The notes beneath the pieces were generated by a model. It was given only the letters and a program-made list of their open reading frames with translations. It was not told the origin of the DNA and did not search any database. A DNA stretch of 43,832 nucleotides, taken from assembly GCA_002722845.1 (NCBI GenBank), contig PBND01000089.1, positions 1 through 43,832 of the forward strand, read 5' to 3'. Of this stretch, positions 7,010 through 15,857 are shown in pieces (the first letter of the stretch is position 1; the number at the start of each line of letters is the position of its first letter). Position numbers and translations under genes: made by a program. This stretch comes from Myxococcales bacterium (GTDB lineage Bacteria > Myxococcota > UBA4151).

Positions 7010-10000
7010 TTAGTCCGAAACCCCCAATGCAACAGGTCCCGTCGCTTCGCCGCTTCCGGGCTCATAGTAGCTGTCGATCGTCGAGGCCGGCGCATTGCCA
7101 TTCATGGGGTACCGGGCTCGCAGGCGGAAGCTCAGCGATTGTGGGGTCTGGGGAGGGAGTCCCATGAGGTAGAAGACGATTTTGCGAGGGTCTGCCTCCC
7201 AGCGTGCAGCCCGTCGCTCGGCCACCAGGGCGTCGAGATCTTCCGGCATGATATCGAAGCCAGGGGGACGGCCGATGCTCACGATCACTTGATCCATGGG
7301 GCCCTCGGCCAGGTTGGTCGCTGTTGCTCGCACCCGAGTCGTCTCCCCAGGGGCCAAGTCCGTTCGGTCGTAAGCCACGTCCAAACTCAGGGTTTGGTTC
7401 GGATTCGGGACGGGGCGCCGATCCCAGGGGCGATAGTGGGTCCCAACCACTTGGTACATCAGGCTGCCCTCACCACGGATCCCAACATTCACCACGTTTT
7501 CACCGGTCACCAAGTGCTCACTCAGATCGGTGGTGAGGTGGACATCACCGAAGTCCTCGTTGCGAAAGTCATAGCGCTGAACGGCCCGGCCATTGTGGGT
7601 GATGACGATCTCGGCATCGATGCTGCGAGTCGCTTCCATCGCCGCGGTCAGCAGGGCTCGAAGGCTGTTCACGGTGGCCTGGGTGGAGTACCAATTCCCG
7701 AAGGCATCTTTCGTGGCCGCGAGGAAGGCCAAACCTTCGGAGACGAGGCCACTACTGGTCCCGGCCTTGATGAAGGCGTAGACGACGAGGCCAGTCATCT
7801 CCACCTCGCCAGGCGTGCCACCTCCTCGCGCACCGGTCCACGAGCCCCCTTCGAAACTCCACTTCTTCTGCCCTTCTCCAGGGGTCTCTGCGGCCGTCGC
7901 CAGCTGGCTCAGCAAGCCCGGGAGGGCTGGGTCCGCAGGATCCCGGGCCAATAAGGCGTTGGCCATGAGGGCGATGGCGTAGCGGTCGCGGGAGGCCTCC
8001 TCAATGTTGGCGACCAGGAAATCTCTTCCCCGCCGCGTCGCGTCTGGAGCGCCACCATCTTTGGCAAGTCCCCATGTGATGAAGGCTGTCGAGCGATAGG
8101 GGCTCGTACCCAAGGCCTCGTTGCCTGAATGTAGGGCATCACCGGCGGCCCAAGAGCCATCACCGGCCTGTTGCTCGACGAGCCAAGTCCGGTGGCGGTC
8201 TGCGACTCGCTCATCGGTCTCGATGAGCCCATCAAGGGCTGCGAACTGCATGAGGGCAATGGCTGTAAGAATGCGGTTGCCAGGATCATTATTGCCCCAC
8301 CAGTTGTAGCCACCTGTTGGGCTTTCGAAGGTCAAAATACGTTGGTAGCCGGTGGCCAAAAGTTCCATGGCCCGGGCCCGGAGATCCGGATCGATCTCTC
8401 CCGTGGCTTCCAGGTATTGCAGGGCAAGGATGTTGGGCCACGCGGTGGATGTGGTCTGCTCGAAGCAGCCCGAGGGAACCCGTAGCATCGATTCCATCCC
8501 CTCCACCGCGTTGGTGGCGTAGCCAGGATAGAGTTTGATCATCAACTCGTTGGCGTCGGGCACTGCATCCACCGGGAAAAGGGTGGTGATGTTGTTGTCT
8601 GGACCCTCTGCCCGCCCACCGACGGTTTGTTCGACAGCATCGCCATTGGGCGCAATGCGGAGGCTTCGCTGGACTGCATCAGCCTCGTCGCCGGCCTGGC
8701 CCTGAATCGTGAGTTGGGCTGTCCCCACCGACGTCGCGGCGATGGTGTAGTAGACGCCCCGGACCTCACCGGCCCCTAAGCGGAGGGTCTGCCGGGCCTG
8801 GGAGCGTAACTCCAGGGGACCATCGATCTCCAGTTGAAGGTCAACCTCCTGGGCCTCTTCTAGGTAGTTGTAGACCACAACCGGTAGGCCGATTTCATCG
8901 CCGACCGTGAGCTGGGCCGGAAGGTCGATATCCACGAAGAAGGGTTGGAAGACCTCAAGTCCCTGGGCACTGGAGCCGAGGGCGCCCTGCGCGCTGTTGG
9001 CTTGGGCCCCGACGCGCCAGGTGGTGATGCTGTCGGCCAGGGGGATCTCCACTTCCGCCCGTCCCTGCTCATCAACGATGACGCTTGGAGCCGTAAACAG
9101 TGTCTCGGGGAACCAACTGCGAACTTGGATTCCCCCAGCCCCGCCAGGCTCGGCAACACCGGTGTCTTCTGGACCATTCGGGTCGGCACCTCCGCCGCCA
9201 CCGCCACCACCGGCTTGGGGAGGGCCGGCCCCTTCCTCATCTTCAAGAAAGCCTCTGGCGAGGGGGCGAATCCAACCGGAGACATCATCGAGGGTTTCAA
9301 AAACTTCGTCGGGACCGGCCGTCGTTAGTCGGATGTGCCAACCGTTGCCGGTATGGCGATAGGGTTGCCCGAAGGGGTCGCTTAATTGAGCGACGAGTCG
9401 GAGAGCCTTAGCCTCCAGTTGGTCCCAATCAAGCTCGCCGGAATTAAGTCGTTCCTGGAGATCGCGACCGATGCGCTCACCCTCCTTCTGGATGCGCAAT
9501 TGGAGCGCAACCCGGACTTCGTGAAGCGCCAGTCGTTCTGAGTCCAGTTGAACCAAAGCGAGGGGCCCTAAGGCGGCGGGAAAGGCCAGACGAGCGAGGG
9601 CCTCTCGCCGACCATCATCGGACTCGGAGAGGACCTCGCCAGGCCGCACCGGGCCGGTCGCTGCATCGGCATCTCCCGAAAGGTCGAAATGGGTCTCAAG
9701 GCGGCCGGGTGCGGCATCACCGAGGGCGAAGACAGCTTCGTCGACGGCCGTCAGACCGACGTTCGCCTGCACCGGCTGTCCTAGGTGGTCAGCCACTTGA
9801 ATCCGCAGGTTCGCCCGCTCACCGGGACGGTATTGGGCTTGGTCAAAGCGCAGGCCCACGTCCAGGGCGGCTAAGGCTTGCACATAAACCATGGCTTGCC
9901 CTGTCACGAGGGCCTCATCGCCCCGTCGAGCCATGGCGCTCAAGGTCAAGCCGCCATGAAAGCGCTCGTCGAGGGGAACCACCAGTTGGGCCTGCCCATC

Positions 10001-11827
10001 TTCGAGCCGCCCCTGGACGGTGGCGAGGGTGCTGCCAGCTTTGATCACGTCGAGGAAGACATCGCCCGATGCCTCCGGGACGATGGCCGTGACCTCGAGG
10101 GCCCCAGGCGCTCGCAGGACGTGGCGGTTGGGCCGGAGGAGAAAACGATCCTGGCTCGCCAGAGGGAGGGTGACATTTTGTTCGAAGGCCGGCGCACCGT
10201 CGGGCTCGACGGTCATCGTGATGCCCTGGCCTGCCGCCTCCTGGGGCAGATCGAAATGGCCCGAGCCCGTGGCATCGGTATTGATCCGCAGCCCAGAAAG
10301 GCCCGGCCCAGCGAGTGTGATCGGCAGGGCCAGCGGTGCGCCGCCCGGGTCACGGGCAAGCACTTGGATCCGATTGTTGGTGCCGGGAATGACGGCGCCA
10401 TTCTCCGGGACGAGGTGAACGAGGGCGGCGCCAGCCGCAACACGCCAACTCCGCTGAATGATTTCCCGCTGGCCCGCCGTGTCCACCACGGTGATCGTGA
10501 GCCGCACAGCCGCGGCGCCAGTTGCTAGCGCGTGGGCTGAGAAGGCCGCTGGGACTTCGAATCGAAAGGGCGCAGCCCCCTGTTCATCGGTGGTTCCGCT
10601 GTGGATCTGAAAGGTTTGGTAGCCGTCGCCCTGTTTGGTTTCCGCCTGGAGTTGCACACTGGCACCGGCCACGGGCTCACCGAAGTGGTAACGGGCCGTC
10701 AAAATGCCGGCCAAGTCGTCTCCGGGTTTAAACCAGTTGGCAGGGGTCTCTGTGTTGATGGCGAAGACGGGCAGGCGATAGCGCTCCACCGGTACGCTTC
10801 GCTCGGTTTCAACCTGGCCGAGCCGGGCGACCAGGCGGTAGTCGCCTTCATTGACCCGGTGGGCGAGTTTGAATGCCAGGGAGGCCACGCCGAACCGGTT
10901 GGTTTCGTGGGTGGAGCGATGCACTCGATTGTCGCTGCCGTCGTAGATCTCGAAGTCTAAGGACTCCCCGGCGACCGGGTGCCGATCGGTGAGTCGTAGG
11001 GCGAGGGCCCGCAAATGAATTTGCTGCCCGGGCTGGTAACGGGGCTTATCGGTGGTGAGGAGCATCCTCAGGCTGCGCTGGAGCTCGAGATTCGATTGGC
11101 GGATTTCCGCTTGTCCCAGCTCGTGTTCGGCCACCAGTCGGAGATGGGCCCGTTGCGCCATGTTGTTGTCCAGATTGGTGCCGAGCGTCACATTGCCCTG
11201 GGCGTCGGTGGTGCCATCATCCCACAGCGATTCCTCCCCATCGTCGATCCGGCCAAAGAGTTGGACCGTTGCTCCTGGCACCGGACCGCCGCTCCGGGCG
11301 TTGCGGACAAAAGCTCGAACGGAGGCACTACCTTCGGCCGGTAACACCGGTGGGGAGGTCACCTGTAACTGAAGGCGATCGACGCTGACGAAGAGAGAGC
11401 GTTTGACGTTCAGCGCGTCCCCTTCGGTTGGCCTGCAGCGGATGTGGATGACGTAGCGACCCGTTCCTCCGTCAAGAAGACCGGGGACGGGGACAACAAT
11501 GCGGTTGGTCCCGGCTCGCAGGAGTCGGCTGATTTGAACAGCGCCGATGGGTGTGACTTCATCGGTGCCGAGATCGAGAACCCGAACTTGGAGATCGCTC
11601 TTCGTTGCGCTTGCTCCCCCGTTGAGGATTTCGAATGCCACCTGCACATCGCCCGCCTGGACCTTGGCCGTGATACTTGCTTCGTCGAGCGTGAGTAGGC
11701 CTGCTTGCGGGTCATCCCGGCCCGGCGGTGGGTCCAAAACGATGGGCCGCTCGCCGCTGTCATCGAGACAGGCGATCGCCCCAATAGCGAGAAGGGTGGA
11801 AGCCAGAAGGCGTAGCTGATATTTCAT
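7010..11827 (-). CDS. Alpha-2-macroglobulin family lipoprotein with intact thioester
   Basis: A 1605-residue periplasmic protease trap or envelope-defence protein. I chose the ATG at 11827 over a TTG four codons upstream because it gives a compact lipoprotein signal ending at Cys20 (LLAIGAIAC). A long series of beta-rich macroglobulin-type domains follows. Near residues 865-895, where A2M proteins carry the bait region, there is an acidic, Gly-rich linker containing eight consecutive Gly. Next come the A2M domain (SWFPETLFTAPSV, PLADSITTWRV, about 900-1000) and the thioester domain with GCFEQ (Cys1121-Gln1124, coded at 8456-8467) and a helical repeat region (GGYNWWGNNDPG). The C-terminus is the receptor-binding-like beta domain. 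Family knowledge: protease cleavage of the bait exposes the thioester, which bonds to the attacker. The usual partner pbpC is not adjacent. Confidence 0.93.
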   Translation of the reverse strand: MKYQLRLLASTLLAIGAIACLDDSGERPIVLDPPPGRDDPQAGLLTLDEASITAKVQAGDVQVAFEILNGGASATKSDLQVRVLDLGTDEVTPIGAVQISRLLRAGTNRIVVPVPGLLDGGTGRYVIHIRCRPTEGDALNVKRSLFVSVDRLQLQVTSPPVLPAEGSASVRAFVRNARSGGPVPGATVQLFGRIDDGEESLWDDGTTDAQGNVTLGTNLDNNMAQRAHLRLVAEHELGQAEIRQSNLELQRSLRMLLTTDKPRYQPGQQIHLRALALRLTDRHPVAGESLDFEIYDGSDNRVHRSTHETNRFGVASLAFKLAHRVNEGDYRLVARLGQVETERSVPVERYRLPVFAINTETPANWFKPGDDLAGILTARYHFGEPVAGASVQLQAETKQGDGYQTFQIHSGTTDEQGAAPFRFEVPAAFSAHALATGAAAVRLTITVVDTAGQREIIQRSWRVAAGAALVHLVPENGAVIPGTNNRIQVLARDPGGAPLALPITLAGPGLSGLRINTDATGSGHFDLPQEAAGQGITMTVEPDGAPAFEQNVTLPLASQDRFLLRPNRHVLRAPGALEVTAIVPEASGDVFLDVIKAGSTLATVQGRLEDGQAQLVVPLDERFHGGLTLSAMARRGDEALVTGQAMVYVQALAALDVGLRFDQAQYRPGERANLRIQVADHLGQPVQANVGLTAVDEAVFALGDAAPGRLETHFDLSGDADAATGPVRPGEVLSESDDGRREALARLAFPAALGPLALVQLDSERLALHEVRVALQLRIQKEGERIGRDLQERLNSGELDWDQLEAKALRLVAQLSDPFGQPYRHTGNGWHIRLTTAGPDEVFETLDDVSGWIRPLARGFLEDEEGAGPPQAGGGGGGGGADPNGPEDTGVAEPGGAGGIQVRSWFPETLFTAPSVIVDEQGRAEVEIPLADSITTWRVGAQANSAQGALGSSAQGLEVFQPFFVDIDLPAQLTVGDEIGLPVVVYNYLEEAQEVDLQLEIDGPLELRSQARQTLRLGAGEVRGVYYTIAATSVGTAQLTIQGQAGDEADAVQRSLRIAPNGDAVEQTVGGRAEGPDNNITTLFPVDAVPDANELMIKLYPGYATNAVEGMESMLRVPSGCFEQTTSTAWPNILALQYLEATGEIDPDLRARAMELLATGYQRILTFESPTGGYNWWGNNDPGNRILTAIALMQFAALDGLIETDERVADRHRTWLVEQQAGDGSWAAGDALHSGNEALGTSPYRSTAFITWGLAKDGGAPDATRRGRDFLVANIEEASRDRYAIALMANALLARDPADPALPGLLSQLATAAETPGEGQKKWSFEGGSWTGARGGGTPGEVEMTGLVVYAFIKAGTSSGLVSEGLAFLAATKDAFGNWYSTQATVNSLRALLTAAMEATRSIDAEIVITHNGRAVQRYDFRNEDFGDVHLTTDLSEHLVTGENVVNVGIRGEGSLMYQVVGTHYRPWDRRPVPNPNQTLSLDVAYDRTDLAPGETTRVRATATNLAEGPMDQVIVSIGRPPGFDIMPEDLDALVAERRAARWEADPRKIVFYLMGLPPQTPQSLSFRLRARYPMNGNAPASTIDSYYEPGSGEATGPVALGVSD

Positions 11828-11914
11828 ACGGAAATCCAAGGGGTTTCGTTCACAGTACCGGGCCTGGGGCTTCTTGCAAACCGCCTGTAAGCAAGATCAC
11901 TTTCGACTCGATGC

Positions 11915-13264
11915 TCAGGGCCGCGGCGGGAATTTCTTGCCGGCGGCTAAGAGCAAATCGGGAAGGTTGGCCGGCGGAATGCTCTCGGGAAGCAACTCCG
12001 TGTAGTCATCGGGGTGCCAGACGACCCAGACGGGGATGCCGCTGCGATTGAAGCGGTTGCTCAGTTCGTCCCAGATCGCCGCCACGAGTTCATCGTCCTC
12101 CGGCTCTTTGGTGAGATCCGCTCGCATCGGGACGACCTCTGTCTCCGCAAAGACGGCTCGGACCTTGGGGATGTCGATGTGGCTCGCCTTGAAAGCTTGG
12201 CAACTGACGCACCACTTCGCCGTATAGTCCACAAAGACTGGTCGGCCACAAGCCATGAACTTCTTACGGGTCGCTTCAGAGTAGCGGACCCAGTGGATCT
12301 TGTCCTTGGTGGTCTTCTCATAGGCGGGACAGGCCGGGGTCGTGCCGGCTTCGCCGGTCGCCCCCTCGGAGCCGCATTGGCTGCAGTCGACCACGGCTGC
12401 GAGGTCTTGGACTTCGCTTTCGCCGGCCGGCACCCAACGGAGGGTCAGTCCCATCCCGTAGACGGCCATGAAGACGATGGCCCGAACCGTCCATCGGCGC
12501 GCAGTACTGACCAACAAGCCACCGAAATGATCCAGGGCCCACAGGCCGAGTCCGAGGACGAGGAGGAAGGCCAAGAACCAGTTGGCACTGCCGACATTGA
12601 CCTGTTCTTGAATGACACCGAAGAGCCAGACAGCGGCGCCGAGCAGGGTGAAGCCCATGAGCTTCTTAAAGGTCACCATCCAGGCCCCTGGCCGGGGCAG
12701 CAGATTGGCTGCGGCTCGAACAAAGCAGACCAGAAGGTAGGGGAAGGCCAAGCCTAAGCCGACCATGAGGAAGATGCCGACGGTGGCCCCGGCGGGGGTG
12801 TCCTTCGCAAAGGCATAGGCGGCGGCGGTGCCCAGGAACGGGGCGGTGCAAGGGGTTGCTACGAGAACGGCGATGATCCCGCTAAAGAAGGTGCCCATGA
12901 AGCCCCGCTTTTCATCGCCCTGATTCACACCCACGTGGATTTCGAAGACGCCCAGACTGTTGAGGCCGAGGGCGAACATGAGCGCGGTCAAGAAGGCGAC
13001 AAACTCGGGGTTCGCCATTTGCATGCCTTGGGCGACCCGCTGGCCGGCCGCTTTCATGAGCAAAACAGCGATGGCAAAGCCGAGAAAGGCCACGAGGATA
13101 CCGGCCGTATAGGCAAGACCATCGATGCGTTTCTCCCGGTCATCCAGCTCACTCATTTCCAGCAGGTGCTGTACTTTGAAGAACAGGACCGGAAGCACAC
13201 AGGGCATGATGTTCAAAATCAGGCCGCCGAGGAAGGCGGCGCCCAGTAGGCTCAGGAACTCCAT
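11915..13264 (-). CDS. dsbD: DsbD-type thiol:disulfide interchange protein (CcdA-like domain plus thioredoxin domain)
   Basis: A 449-residue inner-membrane protein that carries electrons from cytoplasmic thioredoxin to periplasmic thiols. The CcdA-like membrane part (about 1-280, eight helices) has the redox cysteines Cys22 (NIMPCVLP) and Cys139 (ATPCTAPF). The C-terminal thioredoxin-like domain has WCVSC (Cys352, Cys355) in KWCVSCQAFK. The N-terminal periplasmic domain of classical DsbD is absent; the protein begins directly with the first helix. The periplasmic linker carries an extra CSQC (Cys294, Cys297) plus another Cys (TTPACPAYE). Its start overlaps the end of thiG by 13 bases, so it belongs to the ridA-thiS-thiG run. 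The very Cys-rich exported proteins elsewhere in the window are plausible clients, by inference only. Confidence 0.9.
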   Translation of the reverse strand: MEFLSLLGAAFLGGLILNIMPCVLPVLFFKVQHLLEMSELDDREKRIDGLAYTAGILVAFLGFAIAVLLMKAAGQRVAQGMQMANPEFVAFLTALMFALGLNSLGVFEIHVGVNQGDEKRGFMGTFFSGIIAVLVATPCTAPFLGTAAAYAFAKDTPAGATVGIFLMVGLGLAFPYLLVCFVRAAANLLPRPGAWMVTFKKLMGFTLLGAAVWLFGVIQEQVNVGSANWFLAFLLVLGLGLWALDHFGGLLVSTARRWTVRAIVFMAVYGMGLTLRWVPAGESEVQDLAAVVDCSQCGSEGATGEAGTTPACPAYEKTTKDKIHWVRYSEATRKKFMACGRPVFVDYTAKWCVSCQAFKASHIDIPKVRAVFAETEVVPMRADLTKEPEDDELVAAIWDELSNRFNRSGIPVWVVWHPDDYTELLPESIPPANLPDLLLAAGKKFPPRP

Positions 13265-14094
13265 GCATCCTCCTCTAAGCGACTGGCAGCGGTGTGGGTC
13301 TGGGCCGAGTTGCCGCTGTCATCAGCGACGGACAGACCGTCTTCCGGACTACTCGCCGTGGCGTAGCGCCGCTTTGGGATCCGGCCGCTCAGGAAACTCA
13401 AGCGGCCTGCTTCCACAGCCAGTCGGAAGGCTTTTGCCATGCCGACGGGGTCTTGAGCAGCGGCGATGGCCGTGTTGACGAGGACGGCATCACAGCCGAG
13501 TTCCATGGCTTGAAGGGCGTCGGCCGGCGAGCCGATCCCGGCATCGACGATCATGGGGATTTCGATGAGCTCTCGGATCAAGCTGAGGGTTTGGGGGTTG
13601 AGGAGGCCGAGCCCGCTGCCAATGGGAGCGGCAAGGGGCATTACCGCAGCGCATCCCGCGGCCTCCAATTCCCTGCAGATGACCGGGTCGTCGCCGCAGT
13701 AGGGCAGGACTGTGAAGCCATCTTCCACCAAGGTGATCGCCGCCCGAAGGGTCTCAGCGTTGTGGGGGTAGAGGGTGACGGGGTCGGCCAGGATCTCTAA
13801 TTTGATCAGGTCTGTTTCCAGGGCTTCCCGGGCCAGGTGAGCGATACGGATCGCCTCTCGCGCCGTCGTCGCACCCGCTGTGTTCGGTAGTAGTCGCATG
13901 CCTGGGGGCAGGGCCTTAAGGAGGCCCGATCCTTCGGGGCGGTCCAGAGGCAAGCGGCGGAGGGCCACCGTGCACAGCTCGGAACCGCTCGCGGTCAGGG
14001 CATCAACCGTCTGTTCCAGACTGGAAAAGCGCCCGGTACCGGTCAATAGACGACTCTGAAACCGATGCTGACCTAGGTTCAGGATCTCGGACAT
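13252..14094 (-). CDS. thiG: Thiazole synthase
   Basis: Makes the thiazole phosphate moiety of thiamine from 1-deoxy-D-xylulose 5-phosphate, dehydroglycine and ThiS thiocarboxylate; cytoplasmic (beta/alpha)8 barrel. Visible signatures: SRLLTGTGRFSS near the start, LLPNTAGATTAREA (about 68-81), the Schiff-base Lys98 in LIKLEIL, LPYCGDDPVIC, and the phosphate-binding end IPMIVDAGIGSPADALQAME with DAVLVNTAIA. At 280 residues it is slightly longer than the usual about 255 because of a polar C-terminal extension after SGRIPKRRYA; that extension overlaps the next gene. It lies three bases after thiS. No thiH, thiO, thiF or thiE is in the window, so the dehydroglycine and adenylation genes must lie elsewhere. 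Confidence 0.95.
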   Translation of the reverse strand: MSEILNLGQHRFQSRLLTGTGRFSSLEQTVDALTASGSELCTVALRRLPLDRPEGSGLLKALPPGMRLLPNTAGATTAREAIRIAHLAREALETDLIKLEILADPVTLYPHNAETLRAAITLVEDGFTVLPYCGDDPVICRELEAAGCAAVMPLAAPIGSGLGLLNPQTLSLIRELIEIPMIVDAGIGSPADALQAMELGCDAVLVNTAIAAAQDPVGMAKAFRLAVEAGRLSFLSGRIPKRRYATASSPEDGLSVADDSGNSAQTHTAASRLEEDAWSS

Positions 14095-14097
14095 CCT

Positions 14098-14295
14098 TCA
14101 TCCACCTCCGACGAAGTGAACGATCTCAAGTCGATCACCTTCCGCAACGTGGGCACTTTCTTGGTCTTTTCGGCGGACCAGTTTGCCGTTCAACTCGACG
14201 GCGACGGTTCCCTCGACACCGAGATGAAGGAGCAGCGCCGGAAGTCGATCGATGGCGGGGACCTCCTGGGCCTCGCCGTTGATCGTTAGCAACAT
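14098..14295 (-). CDS. thiS: Sulfur carrier protein ThiS
   Basis: A 65-residue ubiquitin-like carrier whose C-terminal Gly is adenylated by ThiF and turned into the thiocarboxylate that feeds ThiG. It starts MLLTINGEAQEV, has the conserved AVELNGKLV strand (about 33-41) and ends EIVHFVGGG, with the terminal Gly-Gly exposed. I chose the ATG at 14295 over a longer frame because the extra 15 N-terminal residues are Arg-rich and outside the family. It overlaps the end of ridA by ten bases and is followed by thiG after two bases. Confidence 0.95.
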   Translation of the reverse strand: MLLTINGEAQEVPAIDRLPALLLHLGVEGTVAVELNGKLVRRKDQESAHVAEGDRLEIVHFVGGG

Positions 14296-14693
14296 GGTGC
14301 CGACTCCCCGTCGCCGCAGTTGACGGCGGAAGCGATACATTCGATTTCCACCCGGGCGCCACGGGGGAGCGCGGCGACCGCGACGGTCGCCCGGGCTGGG
14401 CGATGATCGCCCATCGCCGCAGCATAGACCTCGTTCACTGCGGCGAAGTCACCCATATCGGTGAGAAATATCGTTGTTTTTACGACGCATCCCAAAGCGC
14501 AGCCAGCCGCCTGGAGCACCTGTTCGAGGTTGTGCATCACCTGCTGTGTTTCGGCGCTCACGCTGTCGTCCACAAAGCGGCCGTCCGCCGTCAGCGCAAT
14601 CTGTCCGCTGGTGAAGATCAGGTCGCCACAGCGCACCGCCTGAGCATAGGGTCCGATCGCTGCCGGTGCAGCATCGCTGTGGATGGCTTCCAT
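14286..14693 (-). CDS. ridA: RidA family enamine/imine deaminase
   Basis: 135 residues, trimeric cytoplasmic RidA/YjgF fold. It hydrolyses reactive 2-aminoacrylate and related enamines/imines to keto acids and ammonia. Motifs: IGPYAQA (13-19), FTSGQIAL (27-34), and the active-site segment RPARATVAV with Arg101 (equivalent to the catalytic Arg105 of Salmonella RidA) and VEIE (Glu116/Glu118). The start follows a strong GGGGGAG sequence. It is the first gene of the minus-strand thiamine run and overlaps thiS by ten bases. RidA is known to affect thiamine synthesis indirectly; a direct role on the dehydroglycine imine used by ThiG is my inference from the gene order. Confidence 0.93.
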   Translation of the reverse strand: MEAIHSDAAPAAIGPYAQAVRCGDLIFTSGQIALTADGRFVDDSVSAETQQVMHNLEQVLQAAGCALGCVVKTTIFLTDMGDFAAVNEVYAAAMGDHRPARATVAVAALPRGARVEIECIASAVNCGDGESAPCC

Positions 14694-14786
14694 AGGTGAC
14701 TCCCCCGGCGGCTCTTAACGGGCGGGGCGGGGGGCCGCAACCACCACTCGATTGGCCTTGAGCCAGGGGGCCGGATCGAACTAACG

Positions 14787-14808
14787 AGGCTTCCACGAAC
14801 GGAAGCCT
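14787..14808 (+). promoter_or_regulatory. Hairpin that sequesters the ribosome-binding site of the following lipoprotein gene
   Basis: AGGCTTCC (14787-14794) and GGAAGCCT (14801-14808) form a perfect 8-bp stem with a six-base loop (ACGAAC). The 3' arm contains GGAAG, the only Shine-Dalgarno-like sequence before the ATG at 14814, at ideal spacing. There is no T-run after it, so it is not a terminator. It would lower translation unless opened; the opening signal is unknown. Confidence 0.5.
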
Positions 14809-14813
14809 ACTTG

Positions 14814-15857
14814 ATGCGTCTTCACCTGATCCTCGTTCTTGGACTCGCCGGCACGGGTTGCGTGGAGTCCAGCGTTGATGCCGAGCATCCCGAGACCGGG
14901 TTTATGCATTATCCCTCGGGGATCTGCGCGGCTCAGGATTGGGTCCACATCGTCTCCAGTAATCATGATCAGCGTTTTGGCAGTGGTGCTTTACTGAGCT
15001 TTCTTGCGGCCGACTTGGCGGCGGATCGGTTCGATGCCAAGGCGGTTCGACACGGCGCCGGCGGGTTCCCTTGGGGCTTTGGCCGGGTTCTGGATTTGGC
15101 TTTTTGTGAAGCTGGCAAGATGGGCCTGGTGGACCGGGCTCAAAAACTCCTTCTCGTCATTCCGCTCGCCGAGGATGGTTCCGTGGCCGATGACGTGTCC
15201 GACCACCGCCCGGTGGCCCTCGGACAGCGGGATCCTGGGCACGGCGTACTCCAAGGGGACTGGATCCTTTTGGGCAGCCGAGTGGACGAGTCTGCGGCGC
15301 ACCTCGGACCCGAATCGGAAGAAGCTGCGGGAGCATCCTTGTCTCGGCGCCCCGTTCGAGGGGGTACGGTCCTGCTACCTGTAGCCGGGCTAGAGGCTGT
15401 TGCATTCGATGGGGAGGGAGGGACCGAAATCCTCATGCAGGTGGGCTGGAATGGCAGCCTCGATGGCCTCGCTGAGACAGGGGGGGGAGGACATGCCTTG
15501 CATCGCACGGGGAAAGCCTCGATCCAGTTCAGCCGCCGCTCCGAGCACCTGGTGATGGTCGGTAGTACGGATCTCAGCGCCCAGCGCCGGCGTATGATGC
15601 GGGGCTACGGTGAGGACAGTCTGGCTGAGCTTTGGTATTTCGGCGGCGAGCCCGTTGTCGAAATCCATTGGGGTGAGCCACAACGCATGATGGAGTTGTG
15701 GTTCGATCCGCGTTTTACTCGACTTGAGGATGGTATACCCCTCGGTGATGCGCCGGGCAGTGCCTTGTTCACCTCCTTCGTGCCAGCCGGCGTGGACGAA
15801 GGAGCACCCCTGCTTCGGGTGCGGGCGGCCGATCGAACGGTGGAGACTTTGCGATGA
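14814..15857 (+). CDS. Putative lipoprotein, function unknown
   Basis: 347 residues from the ATG at 14814 (a TTG just before it is less likely). The N-terminus MRLHLILVLGLAGTGC is a lipoprotein-type signal with Cys16, although Gly at the -3 lipobox position is not ideal. The rest is beta-strand-rich with many short Gly/Asp turns, suggesting a beta-propeller or beta-sandwich, and there are few charged helices. No catalytic motif is seen. It is the first gene of a two-gene unit: its stop overlaps the next gene's ATG by four bases, and both products are lipoproteins of similar style. It is divergent from ridA across 120 bases that must hold both promoters. Confidence 0.6.
   Translation: MRLHLILVLGLAGTGCVESSVDAEHPETGFMHYPSGICAAQDWVHIVSSNHDQRFGSGALLSFLAADLAADRFDAKAVRHGAGGFPWGFGRVLDLAFCEAGKMGLVDRAQKLLLVIPLAEDGSVADDVSDHRPVALGQRDPGHGVLQGDWILLGSRVDESAAHLGPESEEAAGASLSRRPVRGGTVLLPVAGLEAVAFDGEGGTEILMQVGWNGSLDGLAETGGGGHALHRTGKASIQFSRRSEHLVMVGSTDLSAQRRRMMRGYGEDSLAELWYFGGEPVVEIHWGEPQRMMELWFDPRFTRLEDGIPLGDAPGSALFTSFVPAGVDEGAPLLRVRAADRTVETLR

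Noticed and set aside
14694-14813. TPP riboswitch before the ridA-thiS-thiG genes
   Set aside because: The leader on the minus strand lacks the CTGAGA element and the conserved second arm of the TPP aptamer, and is too short and GC-rich.
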